Source: DASRDU01 sp035652435
GTDB lineage: Bacteria; Acidobacteriota; Blastocatellia; RBC074
Direction: 5' to 3'
DNA length: 64,000 nucleotides
Assembly (NCBI GenBank): GCA_035652435.1
Contig: DASRDU010000071.1
Location: forward strand, 1 to 64,000
Positions 35,349 to 43,391 of this stretch are shown here, piece by piece. The notes beneath the pieces were generated by a model, which ran no database searches, was not told the DNA's origin, and saw only the letters and a list, made by a program, of their open reading frames with translations. Position 1 is the stretch's first letter, and every line of letters starts with the position of its first letter. The translations under genes and the position numbers were made by a program.

Positions 35349-35951
35349 TCATTTCGGGGTCAGTTTCTGCCGCTCCGCCTTGAACTCAATCACGATGCCC
35401 CGCAGCGGCGCGTCCCCGACATTCTTCACCGTGTGGATGACGGGCGGGTTGAAAGTGGCGCGGTCGGGCACTACCTCGACGAAAATCTCCGGCGCCCCTT
35501 CGGGCCACTGCTGGAGGCGCGTCCGGTTGAGCTGCATCACCACGCGCTGGCTGTGGCTGTGCCGCGCGCGCGTGTCGCCCCGGGCGAGTCTCTCTTCAAA
35601 GATAAAAAAACGCTCGCTGTCATAACGGATGGCGTTCTTTTCGGGGATGAGTTCGCGGGGCGACTCGACGGGCGGGTGGTTCGCCTTGATAGCCACCTCG
35701 AAGTAGGCGCCCCCCGCCGGCGGCTCGTAAGACTCGCCGGGCTTGAAGACCGTGATGTCACCCCGGGTCATCTTCCGGCGCGTGTTGCCGGACCGCAACT
35801 CGATCTCGCCGAGCGCCACGATCACGCGATCCCCGCAGCCCGGCGCGGCGGACGAAGCGCACGGCGCTGCGTCACGCGTCACACGCACGTAGTCATTTTC
35901 GAGCGCGACCGTGGGCGCCTGAAGAAGCCAGATGGCAAGCAGAAACGTCAT
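35349..35951 (-). CDS. Exported cupin-like protein
   Basis: A 200-residue protein with a short signal-like N-terminus (FLLAIWLLQAPTVALE) and a beta-rich sequence that looks like two cupin-type repeats: GDRVIVALGEIELRSG through MTRGDITVFKPGESYEPPAGG, and later RGDTRARHSHSQRVVMQLNRTRL. A full metal-binding cupin His cluster is not evident; only RHSHS is present. Function unknown. It belongs to the same strand and cluster as the dehydrogenases. Confidence 0.6.
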   Translation of the reverse strand: MTFLLAIWLLQAPTVALENDYVRVTRDAAPCASSAAPGCGDRVIVALGEIELRSGNTRRKMTRGDITVFKPGESYEPPAGGAYFEVAIKANHPPVESPRELIPEKNAIRYDSERFFIFEERLARGDTRARHSHSQRVVMQLNRTRLQQWPEGAPEIFVEVVPDRATFNPPVIHTVKNVGDAPLRGIVIEFKAERQKLTPK

Positions 35952-36014
35952 GGCGTACCTCGGATCATTGGTGATAATAATCAGGCAGGATCAAGAGACC
36001 CTGAGTGAATCCCC

Positions 36015-36110
36015 TTTCACTACAGAGGCGCCGAGCAAGCAGAGGGAGCGCAGAGAGAGAGGAGAAAACCTCTGCTTTTCCTCTGCTTGCTCGGCGCCTC
36101 TGCGGTGAAA
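36015..36110. repeat. Inverted repeat, ACCGCAGAGG family, copy 2
   Basis: 31-nt arms at 36015-36045 and 36080-36110 (TTTCACTACAGAGGCGCCGA and its partner), with two mismatches, around a 34-nt centre. It occupies the gap between the co-oriented aminotransferase and cupin-like genes. Confidence 0.85.
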
Positions 36111-36193
36111 GAAACTCTCATAAGTCGTCCTTTGGTTTTGCACCAAGTCGGCCCGGGCCGTACTGCCAATCGCTCGCAGGCCGCCCATAGAGA

Positions 36194-37393
36194 TCAGTTA
36201 CTTGTCTCGGCTTTGGTCTTGATGCCGCCCGCCGGGAAGAGTTCCTTGAACGCCGCCATGAACCTGGTCATCTCCGGTTCGGTCCCGACCGACACGCGCA
36301 GCCAGTTATTCATCGGGGGGAACTTCCGCCCCACAAGGACTTTGCGCTTGCGGAAATCCTCGATGACCGGAGTGACATCGCGGCCGACGTTCACCATAAA
36401 GAAATTGGCTTCCGACGGGATCACTTCGTAGCCCCACTCGGCGAGCCCCTTCGTCGTCCCGTTGCGCAGCGCGATCACCATCTGCCTGATCTTGTTTTCA
36501 TACGCCGTGTCCTTGAGCGCGGCCACGCCACCGTACTTGACGATGGCATTCAGGCCCCCGCCGCCGAACGGGCGCATCCTCTCGATCAGCTCCTTCGGGG
36601 CGAGCCCGTAGCCAAGGCGCATGCCGGCGAGCGCGGCGATCTTCGAAAACGTGCGGGTGACGATGACCGGACGCCCTTCGAGGACATATGGAACCGACGT
36701 GGCGTAGTCCGGGCTCGTGACGAAGTGATGGTAGGCTTCGTCAATCAGCACCACGACATCAGGCGGCAGGGAATCGAGCAGCAGCTTGATTTCATGTTTG
36801 GGAATGATGTTGCCGGTCGGGTTGTTCGGGTTGCAGATGTAAACAAAACCGACGTCGCGGTAGTTCATCTTCGTCGCCCGGATGATCCCCGGGATGTCCA
36901 TCCGGTAATCCTTCAGCAACGGCACCTTGATCGCGTCGGCCTTGGTGTTGGTCGCGTAGCGGAAGACCGAGTCATAACTCGGATCCACGCCGACGATCCT
37001 CTTGTGTTCGAGCAGGAACACGTCGTTGACTACCTTCAGGATTTCACCCGACCCGGCGCCGATGATCACGTTCTCCGGTTTGACGCCGTGGTGGGCGGCG
37101 ATGGCATCAACTATGCCGCCGTCCGGGTAGCGATAACGGTTGGAGTACTTGAGCGCATCCGTCATGGCTTTCGTCACTGTATCGGAAGGCCCCCAGCCAT
37201 TCTCGTTGTTCGCGAGTTTGGCCATGCTGTCGTATTCCGCCGGGGTGAGCGGGGCATTTTCCGCCGCCTCCGCCCCCTGCCGGCCCTGTCTCGTCTGCGC
37301 GAAAAGTTTGAGCGAGGGATTAAAGCCGACAAAACTCAGGGCAGTCGCCACCCCGCCCATGAATCTTCGGCGCGTCGCCAGGTTTTGTAGCAT
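36194..37393 (-). CDS. Tat-exported HisC-like aminotransferase
   Basis: PLP fold-type I aminotransferase of 399 residues resembling histidinol-phosphate aminotransferase. The cofactor Lys is Lys251 in TRTFSKIAALAGMRLGYG, with CNPNNPTGN (188-196) and LIDEAYHHF (216-224). The N-terminus ATRRRFMGGVATALSFVGF is a good Tat signal. HisC proteins are normally cytosolic, so this is probably a periplasmic transaminase with a role other than histidine synthesis. An exported RidA about 4 kb away in the cluster would fit detoxification of enamines formed by such an enzyme. Repeats flank it on both sides. Confidence 0.85.
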   Translation of the reverse strand: MLQNLATRRRFMGGVATALSFVGFNPSLKLFAQTRQGRQGAEAAENAPLTPAEYDSMAKLANNENGWGPSDTVTKAMTDALKYSNRYRYPDGGIVDAIAAHHGVKPENVIIGAGSGEILKVVNDVFLLEHKRIVGVDPSYDSVFRYATNTKADAIKVPLLKDYRMDIPGIIRATKMNYRDVGFVYICNPNNPTGNIIPKHEIKLLLDSLPPDVVVLIDEAYHHFVTSPDYATSVPYVLEGRPVIVTRTFSKIAALAGMRLGYGLAPKELIERMRPFGGGGLNAIVKYGGVAALKDTAYENKIRQMVIALRNGTTKGLAEWGYEVIPSEANFFMVNVGRDVTPVIEDFRKRKVLVGRKFPPMNNWLRVSVGTEPEMTRFMAAFKELFPAGGIKTKAETSN

Positions 37394-37465
37394 ATGTACC
37401 TCCGCTGTTGATGGTTCTCACAGGGCTTACCCGGATTGATTTCAATCATCTGGTGATGGGAGATC

Positions 37466-37615
37466 CATTCACCGCAGAGGCGCGGAGAGAGCAGAGACAG
37501 CGCAGAGGGAAGAAGAAAGATGAGAAGGGGAGAGGAAGATAATCTCACTCTTTACTCTTTCTTCTCCTCTCCTCTCTGCGAGGCCTCTGCGTCCTCCGCG
37601 CCTCTGCGGTGAATG
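37466..37615. repeat. Inverted repeat, ACCGCAGAGG family, copy 3
   Basis: Perfect 22-nt outer arms at 37466-37487 and 37594-37615 (CATTCACCGCAGAGGCGCGG and onward) with a 106-nt centre that is purine-rich then pyrimidine-rich and partly self-complementary. It is the longest of the three copies and lies between cytochrome c and the aminotransferase. Confidence 0.85.
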
Positions 37616-37652
37616 GGCTTACCAAATCACCAACCAACTTTCAAACAACACC

Positions 37653-38117
37653 TCACTTCGCCCTGGGTTTGGTTGCTTCGATCCGAATCTGCTTGAGTAC
37701 CTCGGTCTTCGGTTCGAGTTCTGTTTTGCCCGCCGGAAAGCCGTTGGCGCCGAGGATGTGGCTCAGGATATCAACGATCTGCTGACGGCTCAGCCGTCCC
37801 TGTTTGTTGGGCGGCATCGTGATGCGAACTCTCTCGGATAAGTCGCCGACGGTCAGGCCGTCCCAGTTCGAGAGAAAAGCCGGGCCGGAAAGCGCAGGTA
37901 TCTCGTCAGCTCCGGACAGATCGCTGCCGTGACACGACGCGCAATCCCGACTGTAAAACGCGGCGCCGCGCTTTGCCTGCTCTTCCGTGTACACACCCTC
38001 CCACACCGAACGCGCCTGAGCCGTTTCCTGCGCGCGGGGCGTCGGGGCGAACACTCCAATTGCCGCCAGACCGATGATAGCCGTCACCGCGATTTTGATC
38101 CTGATTCTGACCTTCAT
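37653..38117 (-). CDS. Exported c-type cytochrome
   Basis: Small monoheme cytochrome c of 154 residues. A signal peptide (AVTAIIGLAAIGVFAPTPRAQ) is followed by the heme motif CASCHG (Cys59, Cys62, His63) and the axial Met101 in RITMPPNKQG. The ATG at 38117 with GAGGTGAG upstream is chosen. It begins directly after the PQQ dehydrogenase stop codon, so it is the likely electron acceptor of that enzyme and perhaps of the GMC dehydrogenase downstream. Confidence 0.9.
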   Translation of the reverse strand: MKVRIRIKIAVTAIIGLAAIGVFAPTPRAQETAQARSVWEGVYTEEQAKRGAAFYSRDCASCHGSDLSGADEIPALSGPAFLSNWDGLTVGDLSERVRITMPPNKQGRLSRQQIVDILSHILGANGFPAGKTELEPKTEVLKQIRIEATKPRAK

Positions 38118-38118
38118 C

Positions 38119-40359
38119 TCACCTCTGGCGATCACCGCCGTTACTTGTGGGGCGCTCCTCGTCAGGCAGCGCGAACGCAATGTACTCGCCCGAATATGCG
38201 CCGCCGCTCACCGCGACGACGATGTACTGTTTGCCGTTATGCATATAGGTCATCGGCGATCCGCTCTGCTGCGCCGGCATGTAAATCGCACCTACCTCTT
38301 TACCGGTCGCCTTATCGTATGCACGCAGCATCGCGCCGCGCGGATGGGCCGACGTGGTAGTAACCTGCGGGTCGCCCATGATGACCAGCGTTTTCGTGAC
38401 CACCAGCCCGACGGCTCCGTTCTGACCCGTTTTGGGAATGTTCATTCCTTTAAGCAACGGGTGATTGCGCACGACATCGGGCGTATCGCCGTGCGGGACC
38501 TGCCACGCGATCTCACCCTTGTCGAGATTGATGGCCGAGAGGAGCCCATAAGGCGGTTTGAGGAGCGGCAGGCCCTGCACAAACGTTCCACCGCCACCGC
38601 CTTCGCCGCCACGCGCCGGGGGAGCAGCGGCTGTGCCGGGCGCGGCTGGTGCAGTTGGAGCGGCGCGCCGCCTGGGTTCCTGCGGGAAATCAGCGGCGCT
38701 GCCGAAACCCGGCCCCTCGCTCACACGGAACGGCTGGCCGGCCCGGCCCAGCACGTATTTGATATCCGAGAATCCTTCGGGCGGCTCGATCAGCCCGATC
38801 GGCGTGACGCTGGCATTTGACGCCGGCGCATAGACGGTGTGCGTCTCGGGATCGTATCCCGCGCCCGGCCAGTTCGTCCCACCGTTAGTGGTGCCGATCG
38901 TGAGCCCCGCGAGTGGGCCGCCAGGTTTGCTCAGGGTGGGTGGATTGAATATCGGCCCGTTCCTGAACTGCTCGATCACCTTGAGCCCCTGCGCCCGCAG
39001 CTCGGGCGTGAAATCAATCAGGTCATCAACCGTGACGGTCTGGCGCGCGTATGCCGGCGGCTTTGTCGGGAAGGGCTGCGTGGGCGAATACCATTCGCCT
39101 GGCACGTCGCCCTTTGGCACGGGGCGTTCTTCTATCGGCCAGACCGGCTCGCCCGTCACGCGGTCAAAGACGTACAGGAAAGCCTCCTTGGTCGGCAAAG
39201 CGACCGCCCTGATCGCTCTCCCGTTGACGTTGATGTCGGCGAGGATCGGCGCGGATGAGAGGTCATAGTCCCAGATCGGGTGGTGCACGACCTGGAAGTG
39301 CCATTTCCGCTTGCCGGTTTTCAGATCAACGCAGACCAGGCTCTCGCCAAACAGGTTGTTGCCGGGGCGATGCCCGCCGTAGAAATCCGAGGTCGGTGAT
39401 TCCACCGGCAGATAGACCAGCCCGAGTTCGTTGTCCACGGTGATCTGGGTCCAGACGCCCGTGTTGCCGTTGGTGGCCCAGGAGTTGTTGAGCCACGTGT
39501 CATTGCCAAACTCGCCCGGCCTCGGGATCGGATGAAAGGCCCAGAGCTGTTTGCCTGTCCGTATGTCGAAGGCGCGGACCTGCCCCTTGGCGTTGTTGTG
39601 GGTCACGACCGTCATGCCTTCCTTCATTGCCATGCCGATGATGACCACGTCGCCGGCCACAATCGGCGTCGAGTGTAATCCGGCGTCGCCTTTTTCCAGA
39701 TCAATCTGCTGACCCGTTCCGTAGACCACGCCGACCTTGAGGTCAACCATACCGTCTTTGCCGAAACTGGGGATGCGCGTTCCGGTCCTGGCATCGAGGG
39801 CGACGAGGCGATAGCCCGTGGTCACATAGAGGATGCGATCGTCGCCCTTGCCGTCAGTCCAGTACGACAGCCCGCGGCCCGACAACTGCCGCGGGGAATT
39901 GACGGCGCGCTGCCCTTCAAACTCGGCATGCACCCATACCAGTTCGCCAGTCTCCGGCTTGAGCGCGACGACAGACCGCCGCGTTCCGGCTGTCGCATAA
40001 AGCATGCCGCCAACCATGAGCGGCGTCCCTTCGAGTTTGTATTCGGGCCGCGTGCCCAGATTGTCGGTCTTGAAGCGCCAGGCGACCTCCAGCTTGTTGA
40101 AGTTGTCGGCGTTGATCTGGTCGAGCGGCGAATATCTGGTGCCCGCCAGATCACCGGTGTAATGCGGCCACTCGCCGTTGCTGGTCGAATGGGCCGCCAT
40201 CCCGCCCTTTGTTGAATTAATTGTCGTCCGGTTTCCGGTTGAACGGTCCGACACTCGCTTCCCGGTTTTGGACTGACCCCACGCACCCATCGTCATCCAG
40301 ACCAGCCCGACGGCGAGTACCAGCAATGCGGGGATGGATCGGTATATTATTCGCGACAT
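38119..40359 (-). CDS. PQQ-dependent dehydrogenase, exported
   Basis: Quinoprotein of 746 residues with an eight-bladed propeller, oxidising an alcohol or sugar in the periplasm. A signal peptide (ALLVLAVGLVWMTMGAWG) is followed by WPHYTGDLAGTRYSPLDQIN, the family opening, and tryptophan-docking repeats such as LKPETGELVWVHAE, FDIRTGKQLWAFHP and VDLKTGKRKWHFQ. A Pro/Ala/Gly-rich linker at about 560-590 interrupts the last third. No PQQ biosynthesis genes are in the window. It is the first gene of the cluster, with cytochrome c immediately after it. Confidence 0.9.
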   Translation of the reverse strand: MSRIIYRSIPALLVLAVGLVWMTMGAWGQSKTGKRVSDRSTGNRTTINSTKGGMAAHSTSNGEWPHYTGDLAGTRYSPLDQINADNFNKLEVAWRFKTDNLGTRPEYKLEGTPLMVGGMLYATAGTRRSVVALKPETGELVWVHAEFEGQRAVNSPRQLSGRGLSYWTDGKGDDRILYVTTGYRLVALDARTGTRIPSFGKDGMVDLKVGVVYGTGQQIDLEKGDAGLHSTPIVAGDVVIIGMAMKEGMTVVTHNNAKGQVRAFDIRTGKQLWAFHPIPRPGEFGNDTWLNNSWATNGNTGVWTQITVDNELGLVYLPVESPTSDFYGGHRPGNNLFGESLVCVDLKTGKRKWHFQVVHHPIWDYDLSSAPILADINVNGRAIRAVALPTKEAFLYVFDRVTGEPVWPIEERPVPKGDVPGEWYSPTQPFPTKPPAYARQTVTVDDLIDFTPELRAQGLKVIEQFRNGPIFNPPTLSKPGGPLAGLTIGTTNGGTNWPGAGYDPETHTVYAPASNASVTPIGLIEPPEGFSDIKYVLGRAGQPFRVSEGPGFGSAADFPQEPRRRAAPTAPAAPGTAAAPPARGGEGGGGGTFVQGLPLLKPPYGLLSAINLDKGEIAWQVPHGDTPDVVRNHPLLKGMNIPKTGQNGAVGLVVTKTLVIMGDPQVTTTSAHPRGAMLRAYDKATGKEVGAIYMPAQQSGSPMTYMHNGKQYIVVAVSGGAYSGEYIAFALPDEERPTSNGGDRQR

Positions 40360-40491
40360 CGTTCACCTCCGGTTCTATTCCGGCTTCGTGACCAGGCTCT
40401 TGACGAGGTCATGAGCCGACCGCGCATTTTCTTCTCTGATACAGGTGCGCCCTCTTCCTCTCCTGAACCGATTGAGCGTACAATCCGGGTT

Positions 40492-40815
40492 ATGGAAGAG
40501 GCAGGACATCATTCATCGGAGTTCCCTGTGCAAACAGCCTCCACGCTCAGCACCAGCGAGGCCGCCCTTTGGGGGCGACTGCTCGAACCGGTCGGCCCCG
40601 AACTTTCTCCGGAGGCGGCTCGCTACATTCTCACTCTCAGTTTCCCTCAACCGGACATCGCTCGCATGCACGAGTTGGCGGAGAAGGCCCGTGCGGGCAC
40701 GCTGACTCTCGAAGAACACATCGAAGCGGACAATTATGAGCGCGTCGGTCATGTCTTGTCACTGATGAAGTCCAAGGCCCGCAAAGCACTGAAGAAAGTC
40801 CGCACTGCCAACTGA
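40492..40815 (+). CDS. Small protein paired with an HNH endonuclease
   Basis: A soluble, helical protein of about 107 residues. Landmarks are ALWGRLLEPVGPELSPEAARYIL and LAEKARAGTLTLEEHIEADNYERVG, followed by a Lys/Arg-rich tail. The type is often seen directly upstream of a short HNH protein, as here, with only 8 bp between the genes. The ATG at 40492 sits just after a TACAAT -10-like box at 40479-40484, so the mRNA could be leaderless; an ATG at 40411 is the alternative start. Function unknown; an antitoxin-like or accessory role for the HNH protein is speculation. Confidence 0.65.
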   Translation: MEEAGHHSSEFPVQTASTLSTSEAALWGRLLEPVGPELSPEAARYILTLSFPQPDIARMHELAEKARAGTLTLEEHIEADNYERVGHVLSLMKSKARKALKKVRTAN

Positions 40816-40823
40816 GCATAGCC

Positions 40824-41270
40824 ATGAAGCTTCGCCTCGAACGTCTGGTCTGGCAGCGCGCTCAGCACACCTGCGAATATTGCCAGATGCCGCAGGAATA
40901 CGACGAACTCCCCTTTGAGATTGACCACATCCTCGCGCGCAAGCACGGCGGGCCGACAACTGCCCAAAACCTGGCGCTCGCCTGCTTTCCCTGCAACAAC
41001 CATAAGGGGCCGAATATCGCGGGGCGTGATCCTCGCACGGGACGGATCGTCCGGCTTTTCCACCCACGCCACGATAAGTGGCCGCAACATTTCCAGTGGG
41101 ACGGCCCTTTCCTCGTCGGTCGTACTCCGATTGGGCGCGCGACAATCGCCGTCCTGGAAATCAATCTGCCGCATCGCGTTGCCCTGCGACAGGCTCTGAT
41201 CGAGGAGAACCTGTTTCCGCCAGCCGCCGCGAAGAAACCATCGCTGCGGAAACGCAGGGACTCCAAATGA
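40824..41270 (+). CDS. HNH endonuclease
   Basis: A 148-residue protein whose N-terminal half is a complete HNH/ββα-metal motif: zinc pair Cys17-Cys20 (CEYC), catalytic DH at 34-35 (EIDHILARKHGG), Asn49, and the second zinc pair Cys54-Cys57 in CFPCNNHKG. The C-terminal part (HFQWDGPFLVGRTPIGRATI) is typical of this short HNH group. It follows its small partner by 8 bp, and a candidate integron attC site lies 163 bp downstream in the same orientation, so the pair may be a gene cassette. The DNA target is unknown. Confidence 0.85.
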   Translation: MKLRLERLVWQRAQHTCEYCQMPQEYDELPFEIDHILARKHGGPTTAQNLALACFPCNNHKGPNIAGRDPRTGRIVRLFHPRHDKWPQHFQWDGPFLVGRTPIGRATIAVLEINLPHRVALRQALIEENLFPPAAAKKPSLRKRRDSK

Positions 41271-41433
41271 CTCCTCGGACGACATGAGCCTGACACCAGT
41301 CAGAACAGCATTGACCAGCCGCACTCGATGGGGCGAAGGCCGGTACTCGCGGCCATCTCACGCCTGAGCCAGTACCAAGATTTCTGTTTTCGGCTTTTGA
41401 ATATCGGCAAGTTCCCCTCAAATGAATAGTAGC

Positions 41434-41524
41434 GCCTAACATCCAATGCAGCGGAGCGCGCCCAACGGAGGCTTTACTTGTCCCCAAGGTCACAGGGCGC
41501 GCCCGCTGATCGAGGCCGTTAGGT
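41434..41524 (+). other. Integron attC-like recombination site
   Basis: The ends are GCCTAAC (41434-41440) and GTTAGGT (41518-41524), matching the RYYYAAC and GTTRRRY core sites. Inside them, CAGCGGAGCGCGCCC (41449-41463) pairs with GGGCGCGCCCGCTG (41495-41508) except for one unpaired A at 41455, as expected for an extrahelical base. The inner loop is 31 nt and the site is 91 bp in total. This is the fold that integron integrases recognise. No integrase and no second site were found in the window, so this would be a lone attC. Confidence 0.55.
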
Positions 41525-41699
41525 GTTGATCGAAGTAACCGCAACTTTGGAGTCGCGGAGCGTATTGCCTACGAACTAACCAATCTTTATCAGCCTCTTT
41601 TTCATTGTCCACTAATACTACTTTTCACTTTACTCTCCTTGGCCTTCTCCGTTTCGCTTCTAGCCTTAAAATAATACTACACGTAATAAAGCTTCTACT

Positions 41700-41905
41700 T
41701 TATGCTCCCCTTTTCCGCTTGAAATGTACACATAAGAGGGAAACCAGGAGAAGCATTGCGGCTAAGATCATTGTGAGATTATTCTCTTCCCGCTGATCCA
41801 TTACTCCAACAAGTAATGGATGCAGCGGCAGAAAAAGTAGCGCCGCAAGAATCACTGAAGGGATGCCTAACAGAAACAAAAGGCCGATGATTCCAAATCC
41901 TTTTA
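41700..41905 (-). pseudogene. C-terminal half of a membrane protein gene split by IS630
   Basis: Encodes two hydrophobic helices (GIIGLLFLLGIPSVILAALLF and LTMILAAMLLLVSLLCVHF) and a basic end. The apparent start codon belongs to the terminal repeat of the IS element. When the IS (41906-42993) and one TA copy are removed, this part joins in frame to the zinc-ribbon half at 42994-43311. The intact protein would be about 173 residues from ATG 43311. AT-rich compared with the surroundings. Confidence 0.6.
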
Positions 41906-42993
41906 CTGAGCGTCTCATAATTTGCTAAACTTTTCTGACATGCTAAAACTACCGCATGTCAAAGGACCAATCATCAACTGACTGGAAAGAAATACGTCGC
42001 CTCCAGGCACTTGAACTTAAGCGCTAGGGCTGGAAGCAAAAAGATATAGCCGGGGCTTTAGGTGTTACGAAAGGTGCTGTTAGCCAGTGGATCGCCGCCA
42101 GCTTTGTCAAAGGTAAGGCCGCACTCTTTGCCCGGCCACATACCGGGCGACCGCCGGAACTGACGCCGGAAGAAAAATGGCTGATCCCGGAGCTGTTGTC
42201 ACAGGGGGCTGAAGCATACGGATTTCGTGGCGACATCTGGACCTGCCCACGGGTGAGAAAGGTGCTGGAGTGGGAGTTCGGAGTGTCATCCCACAAATCC
42301 CATGTCGCCCGCCTGCTGAAGGAAGTGAATTGGACGCCGCAACTGCCCATTGAACGGGCGACCCAGCGCGATGAGGGGGCGATTGCCCACTGGCGGACGG
42401 CCGTCTGGAAGGAGATGAAAAAAAAGCGCGGCTGGAGCGCAGAACCCTCGTCTTTGTGGACGAATCGGGCTGCTACCTGCTGCCGGCTGCGGTCCGGACG
42501 TATGCGCCTCGTGGTCACACCCCGGTCCTCCGTGTCTTTCAAACCCGCGATCATTTGTCGGTGATGAGCGGGATTACTCCGCAGGGCGCCTTGTTCACGA
42601 TGATTCGTGATGATGCGCTGACGGGTGTTGATAGTATCCATTTTTTGAAGCATCTGCTCTGGCAGACGGGCGGCAAGCTGCTGGTGATTTGGGACGGCTC
42701 GCCGATTCATCGGAGTAAGGAAGTCAAAGCCTGCCTGGCCGATGGCGCAGCGAAACAGATTCATCTTGAGCAATTGCCCGGCTATGCGCCTGATCTCAAC
42801 CCGGACGAGGGGATCTGGGGGCACCTCAAGTATGTCGAACTCCGGAACGTGTGTTGCCTGGATCTGAGTCATCTCCATCACGAACTCTATCTGGCGATTG
42901 TATGTCTACGCCACAAGTCCTGGTTGATACAATCCTTCTTTGGGGAAGCAGGTTTAGCTATCTAAAAAGTTTAGCGATTAATGAGACGCTCAG
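41906..42993 (+). mobile_element. IS630 family insertion sequence, 1088 bp
   Basis: The ends are inverted repeats: CTGAGCGTCTCAT at 41906-41918 on the left and its exact complement at 42981-42993, followed on both sides by a second conserved block GCTAAACTTTT after a divergent 5-nt spacer. The element is flanked by TA at 41904-41905 and at 42994-42995, the TA target duplication expected of IS630/Tc1-mariner elements. It carries one transposase gene, disabled by an in-frame TAG and needing a frameshift. It is inserted in the coding sequence of a membrane protein. Confidence 0.85.
41956..42965 (+). pseudogene. IS630 transposase with amber codon and frameshift
   Basis: From ATG 41956 the frame reads to a TAG at 42025-42027, then continues in phase as GWKQKDIAGALGVTKGAVSQW, the helix-turn-helix of IS630 transposases. 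The expected residue at the stop is Gln, so CAG to TAG is likely. At a run of eight A residues (42418-42425) reading must move by -1 to continue into FVDESGCYLLP, VIWDGSPIHRS and LPGYAPDLNPDEGIWGHLK, which contain the D-D-E catalytic acids. A -1 slip on an A-run is known for some IS630 elements, so the second break may be programmed. The amber codon probably inactivates the gene. Confidence 0.8.
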
Positions 42994-43311
42994 TAGAAAA
43001 AAGAATTTTTCGCTACCATGTTGATCACAACGACATTCAAAAAGAACCCCAAGTCCAGGCCCTTGATCATGCGCAATTACGGTGGTGGCCATTCGGTTGC
43101 AATAACTGAGCCCGAGCCATTTGAACGGTCCCCAACGTTGACACTTGCCGGACCTGTTCTGGAAGATCTGAACTCTAGTTCTGCAACCTTGGCATTCTCG
43201 CAGAACGTTTGGGTTGCTCCAAATTAGGTCAGCAGGGGCACCGCTTTCATTGAGTTTGCCACCCTCAAGTATATTAACTCTACATCTCGGGCAACGCAAA
43301 ATATATCCCAT
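42994..43311 (-). pseudogene. N-terminal half of a zinc-ribbon membrane protein gene split by IS630
   Basis: From ATG 43311 (GGAGAT upstream) it encodes MGYILRCPRCRVNI and later LRECQGCRTRVQIF, two CxxC knuckles that suggest a zinc ribbon, then polar sequence to EKFFFL at the IS junction. Beyond that the open frame runs into the IS terminal repeat (LSVSLIAKLFR). Its native continuation is at 41905-41700 across the insertion. The reconstructed protein is a zinc ribbon followed by two membrane helices. Function not recognised. Confidence 0.6.
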
Positions 43312-43391
43312 ACTGCCTATCTCCAATTAGTAAGGTCACTATTGGTATCTTCGCAACCTAACATGTACTGTACGACTATCCAAAGCTTACC

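Noticed and set aside
43350..43375. ACCTAAC near 43360 as a second attC
   Set aside because: Only one half-site is present; no partner GTTRRRY or internal stem follows.
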